Notes: generated from the sequence alone by a model not told the origin. A stretch of DNA of 43,457 nt from Deltaproteobacteria bacterium (GCA_020059605.1 JAGVBT010000113.1:1-43457), one strand, 5' to 3'; positions 26,218 through 34,711 are shown, numbered from the stretch's first letter. A program made the numbers and translations.

Positions 26218-26766
26218 TCAATCCGTGAGATGTTCATTTCGCCAACGAAGGATTTCTTGTTCGCAGGACCTGCAGAAATCGGCAGACTTCTGGTCAATCT
26301 CTTCCACATAAGTGGAAGTGTTCATCACACACCTTAAGGTGAAACAGTGAATGAGTCCAAAGGTGTGACCCAATTCATGAATGCTTTCTTTCAGAAGACG
26401 TTTTTCAAACATCTCTTCATTCTCAGGAATGCCGTAGAAAGGATTATGAAGCCGATGGGCAGAAACCAGGGCTCCCGGTCCGTTCAGCTGGGCTTCCCCG
26501 AAGAGAAAAGTGAAGATGGGGATGAACAGGTCCACCTCCGTAACCCCCAGAATTTTCATGGTTTCCGGAGTTAGATCATTGATCAACTGAACCAGGAGGC
26601 CGCTGGAGTTGTACTGGCCCCGGAAGGGATCATATGCGGCGGAAAGATCAATCGGGCGATTCCGGATCCGGGTCTGGATCTTGAAAGCTTGGAAAAGGTT
26701 GTGTTTGAGAGTAATGAGAGTTGCTTCTTCGATCTTTCCAATCGGGACGATATCGATATAAGACAT
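26218..26766 (-). CDS. amzA: Archaemetzincin-family zinc metalloprotease
   Basis: A 182-residue protein with the archaemetzincin signature: HELGHTFGLIHC (H130, H134 and H140 binding the catalytic zinc), then C146, a Met two residues on, and FCRSC about 17 residues further, which binds a second structural zinc. Length is normal for the bacterial and archaeal family. Its substrate is unknown. It begins ten bases after the stop of the sigma-54 regulator on the same strand, so it is probably the last gene of the GcvH/HybAB/two-component operon. Confidence 0.9.
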   Translation of the reverse strand: MSYIDIVPIGKIEEATLITLKHNLFQAFKIQTRIRNRPIDLSAAYDPFRGQYNSSGLLVQLINDLTPETMKILGVTEVDLFIPIFTFLFGEAQLNGPGALVSAHRLHNPFYGIPENEEMFEKRLLKESIHELGHTFGLIHCFTLRCVMNTSTYVEEIDQKSADFCRSCEQEILRWRNEHLTD

Positions 26767-26776
26767 GGGTTCCGAA

Positions 26777-28123
26777 CTATCTCTGTAAACTATATTTTTT
26801 GATTTTATTGTAAAGGGTGACCCTGTCTATTTTGAGGATCTCGGCGGACTTCGAAATGTTCCCATTGTTTCTCTCTAATATTCGTTGGATATGAGCCCTC
26901 TCCAAATCCTCCAGGCTCTCGATCTCCGTTGAATCTTGTTTGGAAAGGGTATGGAGATTTAAATCCTCCTCTTCAATGCTATTTTTCTTTCCCACAACGA
27001 CAAGGGCTCTCTCGATGGTATTTCTCAGCTCCCGGATATTCCCCGGCCATTCATACTGGGTCAATATCTTCATCGCCTCCGAAGAGATGTCCGTCACCTT
27101 TTTATTCATCGACTTGGCATACTTCCCGAGAAAATAGTAGGCGAGGAGGGGGATGTCCGCCGTTCTTTCCCGAAGGGGGGGGATCTGAATGGAAAAGACA
27201 TTGAGCCGGTAGTAGAAATCTTCCCGAAAGTTTTTCTCGGCCACTTCCTTTTCAAGATCGGTGTTCGTTGCGGCAATCACCCGGAAATCGACATTGATGA
27301 TTTTATTGCTCCCCAGGGGAGTGAACTGCTTGGTTTCAATGACCCGGAGGAGATCCATCTGCATCTTTGCCGAAATATTTCCAATTTCGTCAAAGAAGAT
27401 CGTACCCCCGTTGGCCATCTCCAGTTTCCCTTTTCTTTTATACTGGGCACCGGTAAAAGCGCCCCTTTCATGGCCGAAAAGCTCACTCTCCAGAAGGCCC
27501 TCGGCCAGAGACCCGCAGTTGATGGAAATAATGGGGAAATACCTCCGGTTGCTCTTTGCGTGGATGGCCTGAGCGACCAGCTCTTTCCCCGTTCCGCTTT
27601 CCCCGCGGATCAATACCGTAGCATCGGTTTGGGCGACGACTTCGATCAACTCCTGTATTTTTTTTACCTGGGGGCTCTCCCCCACAATCTCGTCCTGCAG
27701 GGATAACTCCTCCACCTTCTGTTTCAGCTGGATATTCTCAGCGACCAGCCTCCGGTGGTTGATTGCATTGCGGATCAAAACCGACAGCTTGTCCGGATCG
27801 ACAGGCTTAGAAATATAATCGAAGGCTCCATCCCTCATGGCTTCGACAGCCGTATCCACGGTCGCAAAGGCCGTTATGAAGACGATGACAATCGTCTTAT
27901 CAATCCTCTTGATATGTTTCTGAAGTTCGATCCCGTCCATTCCGGGCATCTTAATATCCAGCAGGGCGATGTCCCAGGGACCTTCCTGCAGTTTTTTCAA
28001 AGCCTCCGTGGCGTTTTCAGCGGTATCGACCCGGTATCCTTCAACCTTAAACCAGTTATATAAGGAATCCCTCACCGAAAACTCGTCATCCACGATTAAA
28101 ATGCTAACCTTCTGATGATCCAT
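26777..28123 (-). CDS. Sigma-54-dependent response regulator, NtrC family
   Basis: A 448-residue three-domain regulator. The receiver domain (1-120) has the phospho-acceptor Asp56 in ALLDIKMPGMDG. The AAA+ domain (about 140-375) has Walker A GESGTGKE, the sigma-54-contacting ERGAFTGA loop and GGTIFFDEIG. The C-terminal Fis-type helix-turn-helix reads NISKSAEILKIDRVTLYNKI. It should activate sigma-54 promoters when phosphorylated. ATG at 28123 follows GAGGAGGAGAG; the TTG at 28138 overlaps the kinase stop. It pairs with the c-heme kinase just upstream. Confidence 0.93.
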   Translation of the reverse strand: MDHQKVSILIVDDEFSVRDSLYNWFKVEGYRVDTAENATEALKKLQEGPWDIALLDIKMPGMDGIELQKHIKRIDKTIVIVFITAFATVDTAVEAMRDGAFDYISKPVDPDKLSVLIRNAINHRRLVAENIQLKQKVEELSLQDEIVGESPQVKKIQELIEVVAQTDATVLIRGESGTGKELVAQAIHAKSNRRYFPIISINCGSLAEGLLESELFGHERGAFTGAQYKRKGKLEMANGGTIFFDEIGNISAKMQMDLLRVIETKQFTPLGSNKIINVDFRVIAATNTDLEKEVAEKNFREDFYYRLNVFSIQIPPLRERTADIPLLAYYFLGKYAKSMNKKVTDISSEAMKILTQYEWPGNIRELRNTIERALVVVGKKNSIEEEDLNLHTLSKQDSTEIESLEDLERAHIQRILERNNGNISKSAEILKIDRVTLYNKIKKYSLQR

Positions 28124-28134
28124 CTCTCTCCTCC

Positions 28135-29814
28135 TCAACCTCGGGTCTCAAGGTCTTTGGCCTGACTGTCCAATCTCTCCTGAAATTTATAAGGCGCCCT
28201 GGGCAAGTGAATCGTAAAAGTTGTTCCCTCGTCGGGTTTGGATTCCACCTTGATGTTACCTTCATGTTGCTGAATAATCCTGTAGACGACCGCCAAACCT
28301 AATCCGGTCGATTCTTTGGTGGAAAAGAAAGGCTCAAAAATCTTGGGGAGCATTTCCTCGGGAATTCCGGAACCGGTGTCCGAAACAATGATTTGGGCAT
28401 GATCATTGCTTAAAAATCTCGTTTTGACCGTTAATTTCCCTCCCTTGGGCATTGCCTCGATGGCATTGATGAACAAGGCGACGAAGATTTGTTGGATTCC
28501 GCTTGAATCACAAAAGATGAGGTCATCTCCTTCGGCCAACTCCTGAGCCAGTGACACCTCTTTTAAATCCATATTATGTTTAACCAGGCGGATGCTGTTA
28601 TGAATGATATTATGGAGACTTTCTTCCGTCCATTTGCCAAAATCCTTTTTGGCAAAAACCAACAGGTTCTTGACGATTTCGCCGCACCGTTTAGCCTCAT
28701 CTTTAATCACGGTCAGGTATTTGACGACAGATTCTCCCATCGTAAAAGAGTCGGGATTCTGGATGATTTTGAGACATAAACTGGCATAGGTGAGTATCCC
28801 GGACAAAGGATTATTGATCTCATGAGCGACAATCGCAGAAAGTTTTCCAAGAGAGGCAATCTTTTCCACCAGGATAAGATGGGCGTGAGCCTTGTTCAGT
28901 TCCTCGCTTTTCTCCTGGACTTTTTTTTCCAGGATGGCCGACCATTCCTGGTTCGCTTCATTGGCCGCCTTCAGTTGTTTGGTCATCCGGTTAAACGATT
29001 GGGCCAGTTCTCCCATCTCATCTTTCGAAGCGAAATCGATGGAATAGTCAAGGTTCAAATTGGCCACTTCCCTGGTTCCCTTGGCAAGCTTCCGGATGGG
29101 AATATGGACCAGCTGAATAATGAACCCCGCGAATAACAAGGCAGTGATCACAATCATGAGGCTTGAATAGAGAATCATCTGCTTCCTGGTTTTCTGGGTT
29201 TCCTCATCCACAGATTTTAAAGACAACTTCACATCCAGAAGGCCCAGGAGCTTGTCTTTTGGAGAATGGCCGTGGCAGGCCGCGTTGAAACATTCGGGTT
29301 CATTCTCGATCGGGTTGATCAGGCCCAGCACCCGGTGTCCTTGTGGAGAGGTAAAGACGCGGATTCGATTTTGGGTGTTCAGACGTTCCAGAGGGGGGAC
29401 ATTTTTATGGCAGACAAAACATTGCTCCGCATCGATATCTACGGTGGTGCCGACTTCGGTTAAGTTGTCCGAAAAGGAAATTTCACCTGGTTTATTATAA
29501 ATTCGAACTCCCTCCACGCCCTCTTCCTGACCGATGGTGGTCATAATTTCTTGAAGATGTTCCCTGTCATTCTTCAGCATGCTGTATCGCGCAGAGCCTT
29601 TGATCAGGTCACTGGCCTGAATGGCGCTGTGCATGATGCTCTCATTAATATGCCGGGTATAGGAAGTGATATTAAAATACATGATGCCGGCAAAAGAGAT
29701 GATGAGGAGGATGGCCAGAAGAAAGTAAAGCTTAAAGCTCAAACTCCTGAATCTCAACCCCTCCAGCACAACCAGGATTTTTTTTAAGAAGATTCTTTTC
29801 GCCCAGCCTTGCAT
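28135..29814 (-). CDS. Membrane histidine kinase with c-type heme sensor domain
   Basis: A 559-residue sensor kinase. Transmembrane segments lie at about 29-48 and 213-237. The periplasmic domain between them contains CFVCH (C132, C135, H136) and CFNAACH (C175, C180, H181; CX4CH), which look like two covalent heme-c sites. HAMP, a coiled coil, the HisKA helix with His331 (AHEINNPLSGILTY) and a HATPase domain (DTGSGIPEEM, GLGLAVV) follow. A periplasmic redox or ligand signal such as NO or CO is plausible. The AAGGGAGAA Shine-Dalgarno is good. It lies between the GcvH-like genes and its response regulator, all on one strand, suggesting control of that redox operon. Confidence 0.9.
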   Translation of the reverse strand: MQGWAKRIFLKKILVVLEGLRFRSLSFKLYFLLAILLIISFAGIMYFNITSYTRHINESIMHSAIQASDLIKGSARYSMLKNDREHLQEIMTTIGQEEGVEGVRIYNKPGEISFSDNLTEVGTTVDIDAEQCFVCHKNVPPLERLNTQNRIRVFTSPQGHRVLGLINPIENEPECFNAACHGHSPKDKLLGLLDVKLSLKSVDEETQKTRKQMILYSSLMIVITALLFAGFIIQLVHIPIRKLAKGTREVANLNLDYSIDFASKDEMGELAQSFNRMTKQLKAANEANQEWSAILEKKVQEKSEELNKAHAHLILVEKIASLGKLSAIVAHEINNPLSGILTYASLCLKIIQNPDSFTMGESVVKYLTVIKDEAKRCGEIVKNLLVFAKKDFGKWTEESLHNIIHNSIRLVKHNMDLKEVSLAQELAEGDDLIFCDSSGIQQIFVALFINAIEAMPKGGKLTVKTRFLSNDHAQIIVSDTGSGIPEEMLPKIFEPFFSTKESTGLGLAVVYRIIQQHEGNIKVESKPDEGTTFTIHLPRAPYKFQERLDSQAKDLETRG

Positions 29815-29976
29815 TGTTGCATTCTCCCTTAAGAACTCTTAGAGGAAGCGAAAAGGTCCTGTTCCTATCGCCTGATGATCTTTTACCATATTCTTGGATA
29901 GGCATCAATGCAAAAAAAGTAACGGAGGATCCAGGTGGAGGGGGAGGTAAAAACGTATTTGCACCAAAAATGCGAC

Positions 29977-30900
29977 TTACCGGGCCGGACCCTTCAATGT
30001 AGATGGCCTTTCCGCTTTAAGGTGAGAAAATCCTTTCTCTCCTTTTCTCAGAAAGGCGTTTACCAGCCGAAGATATCGTTGCGGACCGATGAATTGATTT
30101 AGGTCTCCGAGGGCGACCTCCCCATCCTGCATGGTCATGCCAAGTCTTTGCTGACTGAGATGCAGTTCGGAAATAACATCCGTTTTAAAACGTTCCAATT
30201 CCTTCCGGTACCAGGAAACAACGTTCTCTCCAAAGAGGAGATTCTTTCGGTCCTGCTGAAGATTTTTGGGTTTCAGGGTCAGCAAAAATCCATCTCCCTG
30301 AGGTTCTCGACGGATCAGTGTCGGTTGATGTTTCAACCTCTGGTTGACCGAAAGAATGGATCCGCTGACGGGGAAACCAATATGCAGAAAGCCCTCCTCC
30401 TGGACGATGGAACAGAGGTTTTCTCCCTGGTTTCCCCTCCTTCCTGAAAGAGGAAGAATGACAGCTATGACATTCCCAGTCAGTCCTGCCAGGAAATGGT
30501 CAATGCCAATCCGGACTTCGTCAGCCCTTTCCACTTTGATCCAGGTATGTCCGGGATGGTAAAATAAGTCCTCTTTAATCCTTAAACGGCGAAAATCTTC
30601 CTTTGCCCCCTCCTCCTCTTGGGTCTCCCTTTCTGGCGGAGGGGGCGGGGGGGTCTCTTCGGTTCCCCGATCCTTTGCGTCTGGAGGGGAGGCTGAATCA
30701 GAGCAGGGAGCGGAAGAAAGATTTCTGAGTTCCCAATCCAGGGGGCATTTCTCGCACTGCAAATCATACTTGCAGAGTTTATAAGAGATCAGACCGGCGC
30801 TCATCCAAACGCATTTGAGTGATTGATCCGAGATGAGCGGGTATCCTTCCTTCTTCGGGGTGCTGTTCATCTTTCCGTCCAACCTCCCTTCCGGTTTCAT
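29977..30900 (-). CDS. GcvH-like protein with Cys-rich N-terminus, lacking the lipoyl lysine
   Basis: A 307-residue protein. Residues 25-60 carry a Cys group (C30, C43, C50, C53 in SYKLCKYDLQCEKCPLDWEL) that may bind metal, then a Pro/Glu linker (PPPPPPERETQEEE). Residues 110-215 are a GcvH fold: FYHPGHTWIKVERADEVRIGIDHF and PVSGSILSVNQRL. Where GcvH proteins carry the lipoylated Lys, ungapped alignment gives Glu169, so lipoylation is not expected. A C-terminal helix region follows. It overlaps the preceding GcvH-like gene by four bases. Glycine cleavage is unlikely: no GcvP or GcvT is nearby. Confidence 0.78.
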   Translation of the reverse strand: MKPEGRLDGKMNSTPKKEGYPLISDQSLKCVWMSAGLISYKLCKYDLQCEKCPLDWELRNLSSAPCSDSASPPDAKDRGTEETPPPPPPERETQEEEGAKEDFRRLRIKEDLFYHPGHTWIKVERADEVRIGIDHFLAGLTGNVIAVILPLSGRRGNQGENLCSIVQEEGFLHIGFPVSGSILSVNQRLKHQPTLIRREPQGDGFLLTLKPKNLQQDRKNLLFGENVVSWYRKELERFKTDVISELHLSQQRLGMTMQDGEVALGDLNQFIGPQRYLRLVNAFLRKGEKGFSHLKAERPSTLKGPAR

Positions 30901-31592
30901 CCTTCGGCCACCAGGAAGTAGTCTTTCACGATGTCATCCCATTTTTCCCGGTCCAGATTCCTTGCCATCCCGTCGACGAGCAAACCACCATCCTGATAGA
31001 CCAAACCCAGGTTATAATTCATCCTGGACAAGAGATTCTCTCTCACATCTTCCATCCATCTCTTGGCCAGGGTTCCTGAAAGCAACTGCCTCTTATCCAC
31101 CGAAAATTTCGGCGTCTCCACTTCCATCAGCCAGTTATTGTAAGGATCCCGATTCAGGGCATCCGGAGAGTGAATCACCTCTTCATTGACCGCAACCACT
31201 TTCCCGCCGACAGGAGAGAGCATATCAATGGCTTTGGAGTCGACCTTTAAGGTCCATCCCTTATCTCCTTGACGGAGGGCTGAACCAAGGGCGGGGATCT
31301 GAACCCCGTTAATTTTCCCTACGAGTTTTTGGGCAAAATCATCGATGCCAACCTTGACCGTTTGATGGCCTTCGGGGACGGCCCAACTGTGCCCCAGATG
31401 ATAATACCGTCCCTCCGGAAGCCTGAACCATTCACTGATGGCAGGGACAATCCTTTCGGCCGCCTCAAAGATAGCCTTTGTGGGCCGGTTCAAAAGCCGC
31501 CAGAAGGGAATGAAGAGCAGAAGAAAACCGATGACCAGCAGGTATTCAATATGCTTTGTCGCAAAGATGTCTACGTAGCTGAAACCTTCCAT
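30897..31592 (-). CDS. Membrane-anchored GcvH-like protein (second copy)
   Basis: A 231-residue protein with an N-terminal membrane segment (YLLVIGFLLLFIPFW, residues 18-32) and a GcvH-like domain at about 60-165: YYHLGHSWAVPEGHQTVKVGIDDFAQ, then SPVGGKVVAVNEEVI. Lys120 in VDSKAIDMLSP is one position out of register with the canonical lipoyl lysine, so modification is uncertain. It overlaps the HybB-like gene by 22 bases, indicating tight coupling. The membrane anchor places it beside the NrfD complex. Its role is inferred to be in that complex, perhaps as a swinging-arm or structural subunit. Confidence 0.78.
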   Translation of the reverse strand: MEGFSYVDIFATKHIEYLLVIGFLLLFIPFWRLLNRPTKAIFEAAERIVPAISEWFRLPEGRYYHLGHSWAVPEGHQTVKVGIDDFAQKLVGKINGVQIPALGSALRQGDKGWTLKVDSKAIDMLSPVGGKVVAVNEEVIHSPDALNRDPYNNWLMEVETPKFSVDKRQLLSGTLAKRWMEDVRENLLSRMNYNLGLVYQDGGLLVDGMARNLDREKWDDIVKDYFLVAEG

Positions 31593-32866
31593 TGGGGGAC
31601 CTCCTTTCTGATGGTGGCACTCTCCTCATGAGTATTTTCTTCTCTTGCCCATTCTGGGGACTCCTGGATCACCGGCATCCGGTTCACAATCCACCGGAAG
31701 ACCCATACCTCCGTCAGGATAATCGCCATGGTAATCACAATCTCCATCCAGGACGGAAAGTATCTCTGGCTCCATGGGACATACCACTTATAGGCAATGA
31801 CAGAGATATTGAGCCGGTTGATGATGATTCCGAGCATGGAAAGGATGGCCGCTACCCGGATGACCGATAGATTCCCAAACCGCACGCCCCGCAGGAACAG
31901 CAGGCAGGGAAGCAGGACCAGGCCGAAGAGTTCGACGAGATACCAGTATCCCATCGGTGTGGCCAAATACGCCCAGTGTTTGCCGTGGATGAAGATGAGG
32001 ACTTTCATGAAGAAATAGACAAACAGGGCCCCTGCGCATGCCTTTCCCAGGCCGATGACGATTTGATTGAAAGATTCCTGATGTTTCTGGTCGATCTGAT
32101 GACTGAAGACCTTGTGGCTGATCGTCCCTTCAAAAATAACCATCGACAGTCCCGCAAAGATGCTGGAGGTAAAAAAGAGGACCGGGATAAACTGGGTGTA
32201 CCACAGGGGGTGAATCTTATCCTTGGCCATCAAAAACAGCGCCCCCAAACCCGATTGATGGAGGGTCGAAAGGGCGATGCCGAAGATGACGGCCCCGACG
32301 GTCAGGGAAGCAAGGATCTTCCGGACTCTCTTGAATCCCAGCCATTCGGCGACGGCCGGGGAGAATTCGATAAACAGGGAGATCATGTAGAGCAGAAAGT
32401 GCCAGGAGACAAGGAAGAGCACCGAATTGACGCCGAATTTGTTGCCAATGACCGGGTTGATGATGTTCCACCAGCGCCCCAGGTCCAAAAGGATCGCCCC
32501 GGCATAAAAGACATAGGCGAGAAATCCGTTGAGGACCGTCGCCCTGACCACGGGGTGATATTTTTCGGAGCGAAGGATATAGACAACAAAGGTCAGGATG
32601 TAGGCGCCTCCGGCGAAGGCCACCCCGACCATCACGTCAAATCCAATCCAGATCCCCCAGGGGAATTCCTGGGAAAGGTTGGTTACCGATCCCAATCCTT
32701 TTACCAAACGAAGCACGATGAGCGCTCCACCCAGAAGGATGATGGGAAGAGAGATGACGTTAAAAGGGGTAAAGATCTTTCCTTTCGGTTTGAGCTCACT
32801 GCGGAGAAAGACCCAAAAATCCCTGAAGTTCTTTATTTGTCCTGCGGTGGCCGTTGCCTTCATCAT
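31571..32866 (-). CDS. HybB-like NrfD-family membrane subunit
   Basis: A 431-residue membrane protein with about ten hydrophobic segments, of the NrfD/HybB family (quinone-interacting subunit). Characteristic segments are FPWGIWIGFDVMVGVAFAGGAYILTF, the first-bundle ILLDLGRWWNIINPV, and LHQSGLGALFLMAKDKIHPLWYT. In hydrogenase-2, HybB delivers electrons to quinone. Here no hydrogenase genes are present. The ATG overlaps the HybA-like stop (ATGA). It sits between the ferredoxin and two GcvH-like genes. Confidence 0.9.
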   Translation of the reverse strand: MMKATATAGQIKNFRDFWVFLRSELKPKGKIFTPFNVISLPIILLGGALIVLRLVKGLGSVTNLSQEFPWGIWIGFDVMVGVAFAGGAYILTFVVYILRSEKYHPVVRATVLNGFLAYVFYAGAILLDLGRWWNIINPVIGNKFGVNSVLFLVSWHFLLYMISLFIEFSPAVAEWLGFKRVRKILASLTVGAVIFGIALSTLHQSGLGALFLMAKDKIHPLWYTQFIPVLFFTSSIFAGLSMVIFEGTISHKVFSHQIDQKHQESFNQIVIGLGKACAGALFVYFFMKVLIFIHGKHWAYLATPMGYWYLVELFGLVLLPCLLFLRGVRFGNLSVIRVAAILSMLGIIINRLNISVIAYKWYVPWSQRYFPSWMEIVITMAIILTEVWVFRWIVNRMPVIQESPEWAREENTHEESATIRKEVPQWKVSAT

Positions 32867-33756
32867 CGCGCCCCTCCTTTCGCTCTTTTTTCTTCTTCCC
32901 GCTTGGTCAGGGTGTGCATCCCAATCAGGAATGCAGGCCAGAGGAGAAGAACGAGGGGAACGGAATAGAGAAAACCTTTGCTGTACTCCGGATAGGCCGT
33001 GGTCCCTAAGTCCGTCCTGAAACCGATCTGTTCGAATGGAACCTTTGAGAGATAGAGATATCCCGTCCCCCCGACTTCATGCTCTCCATAGATGTGAGTG
33101 ATATAGTCTCCGGGGTTTCGGTAAATTCGGCTATTGCCTTCCTCAATCAGTTTCCTCCGGGGACCAAAGGTAAGCGCCTTTTCCGGGCAGGCCTCCACGC
33201 AGGCCGGGACCTCTCCCACCTTGAGCCTCTCCCAGCAGAGGCTGCACTTCTGGATCTTGGGGTTGGCGCTGTGATATTCAAATTTTGGCATTTCAAAAGG
33301 ACACGAAGGCATGCAGTAACGGCAACCCATGCAGTTTTTCTCCCAGGTCACAGGCCCTTCCTTTCTTTTTTCCATCGCCTTGACCAGGCAGGCCGCCACA
33401 CACCCGGGCTGATTGCAATGCATGCACTGTTTTTTTACAAAAACTTCTCCTTTGGATGTTTCAAAGCGGTTAACCACCGTCAACTGGGTCACGGTGGTAT
33501 CGCGCCTCTTTTCAAAAACCGAGCTGTCGCTGATATCCGGCTCCGGCATATGGTTTGCCTGGGCGCAGGCTTCTTCACAAGCACGGCAACCAACGCACCG
33601 GGTCGTATCGACCAGAATCCCGACAAATTCCGTAGCGGCAGCAGGCCCTTCGGCCTTGAGTTTTTTGGGGATCACAATGTTTCCCAGGGCTGCTCCCGCT
33701 ATCCCTCCGCCCACGATCCCTCCACCAAGCACTTTTAGAAATTTTCTCCGGTTCAT
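32863..33756 (-). CDS. HybA-like exported four-cluster ferredoxin
   Basis: A 297-residue iron-sulfur protein with a twin-arginine signal (NRRKFLKVLGGG). The [4Fe-4S] motifs are CVGCRACEEAC, CMHCNQPGCVAAC, CMGCRYCMPSC and CSLCWE with CVEAC. A C-terminal membrane helix (YSVPLVLLLWPAFLIGMHTL) anchors it, as in HybA. It should relay electrons between a periplasmic partner and the HybB-like quinone subunit. ATG at 33756 is nine bases after GGAGG; the ATG at 33762 is only three bases away and less likely, and longer versions lack a site. It follows a 28-residue membrane peptide. Confidence 0.9.
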   Translation of the reverse strand: MNRRKFLKVLGGGIVGGGIAGAALGNIVIPKKLKAEGPAAATEFVGILVDTTRCVGCRACEEACAQANHMPEPDISDSSVFEKRRDTTVTQLTVVNRFETSKGEVFVKKQCMHCNQPGCVAACLVKAMEKRKEGPVTWEKNCMGCRYCMPSCPFEMPKFEYHSANPKIQKCSLCWERLKVGEVPACVEACPEKALTFGPRRKLIEEGNSRIYRNPGDYITHIYGEHEVGGTGYLYLSKVPFEQIGFRTDLGTTAYPEYSKGFLYSVPLVLLLWPAFLIGMHTLTKREEEKRAKGGAR

Positions 33757-33820
33757 TCCCATGGGCCTCCTCCTCTTGTTGTTTCTTTCTCGTTCCGGCT
33801 GCTGTTTGTTATTGATCTGT

Positions 33821-33907
33821 TCAGTGAGCAACTTGCCCGCCTCGTCTCATCAGGAAACCGATTGCCAAACACGTGATTAAGGTCAGTAGAACTAAGGTGG
33901 TAACCAT
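33821..33907 (-). CDS. 28-residue single-span membrane peptide
   Basis: A very short gene with an excellent ribosome-binding site: AAAGGAGGGGATCTT lies directly before its ATG. The product starts with MVTTLVLLTLITCLAIGFL, one hydrophobic span, and ends MRRGGQVAH, a positively charged tail. It lies between the first GcvH-like gene and the HybA-like gene, all in one direction. Small single-span subunits are common in respiratory complexes, so it may be one. I do not recognise a family. Confidence 0.7.
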   Translation of the reverse strand: MVTTLVLLTLITCLAIGFLMRRGGQVAH

Positions 33908-33937
33908 AAGATCCCCTCCTTTCTTGTGGTTTTATCA

Positions 33938-34711
33938 TCATTTGGGAGGATGAAAGAGTTGACTCACCAAGATCCTCCATAACTTCTCATCCAATCGGTC
34001 AGCAATTCCACGAACCACTTCTTCCCCATCTCCATAGACCATTCCAAGCGTAGGATGACTGATCGCAGATCTCAGTTTGGCCTTGACTTGATCAAAGAAT
34101 ACCCGAAACTGAAAAGAGTCCATCAACGACGGCATTTCCTCGCCCAGACGGCTCGGCTTAATCTTCAAAATCCATCCCTCCTCATAGGGAGAACGGTTTG
34201 CCAGAGAAGGATCTTGGATCAGTTTCTCATTGACGTCCACGACCGTCCCCCCCAGCGGAGCAAGTTGGCTCAGGTCCCGTTTCCCATGCCGAATTTTCCA
34301 GGCCGCCTCGCCTTGCTTCAGTTCCAACCCAATCGGGGGCAACTCTATTGTTTCAATATCCCCCATCACCTGTTGGGTGAAATCGTCAAGGCCCACCTTG
34401 ACCGCCTTGACCCTTCGGTCTCCCTCAAGCTTTGCCCAGGCGTGCCCTTTGTGGTAATAGACATCTTTGGGAAACTGAAGCGGACTCCCATGGCCTTGGG
34501 CCGCTGCTGCTGGAGAGAGGGCCAGTTCGCCCCTTCTTAGCCAGGGAACGGTTGCTTCTTCGTTTTTCCTGACCTCCTTTAAGTGCCCGTAGAAAAAATT
34601 GGCCTTCTGAACCTCAGCCATGGAAACTTCCCTCTTTTGCACCAAATGGCGCGCAATGCTCCCCGCTAAAATCGCGAACAAGAATGTTAGAAAAACCAGT
34701 ATAAGTACCAT
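33938..34711 (-). CDS. Membrane-anchored GcvH-like protein (first copy) with candidate lipoyl Lys
   Basis: A 257-residue protein. Residues 1-20 are a membrane anchor (VLILVFLTFLFAILAGSI). Residues 84-190 are a GcvH-like domain: YYHKGHAWAKLEGDRRVKAVKVGLDDFTQ and APLGGTVVDVNEKLIQDPSLANRSPYEEGWILKIK. Lys144 in RHGKRDLSQLAP is eight residues before the conserved Pro, as in true GcvH, so it could be lipoylated. It is the first gene of the operon, preceded by AAAGGGGGTAACAA. A periplasmic or cytoplasmic side for the domain cannot be settled from the sequence. Confidence 0.8.
   Translation of the reverse strand: MVLILVFLTFLFAILAGSIARHLVQKREVSMAEVQKANFFYGHLKEVRKNEEATVPWLRRGELALSPAAAAQGHGSPLQFPKDVYYHKGHAWAKLEGDRRVKAVKVGLDDFTQQVMGDIETIELPPIGLELKQGEAAWKIRHGKRDLSQLAPLGGTVVDVNEKLIQDPSLANRSPYEEGWILKIKPSRLGEEMPSLMDSFQFRVFFDQVKAKLRSAISHPTLGMVYGDGEEVVRGIADRLDEKLWRILVSQLFHPPK

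Noticed and set aside
29815..29976. Sigma-54 promoter for the histidine kinase
   Set aside because: I looked for a GG-N10-GC arrangement on the minus strand and found none with acceptable flanks.
31976..32968. 330-codon plus-strand ORF
   Set aside because: It lies antisense to the HybB-like and HybA-like genes and has a shadow-like composition rich in Asp, Gly and Lys.
31571..33756. Hydrogenase-2 (HybA/HybB) operon
   Set aside because: No NiFe large or small subunit or maturation gene is present; the ferredoxin and NrfD subunits are accompanied by GcvH-like proteins instead.
29977..34711. Glycine cleavage system H proteins
   Set aside because: No GcvP or GcvT nearby, membrane anchors on two copies, and no canonical lipoyl lysine in at least one copy.
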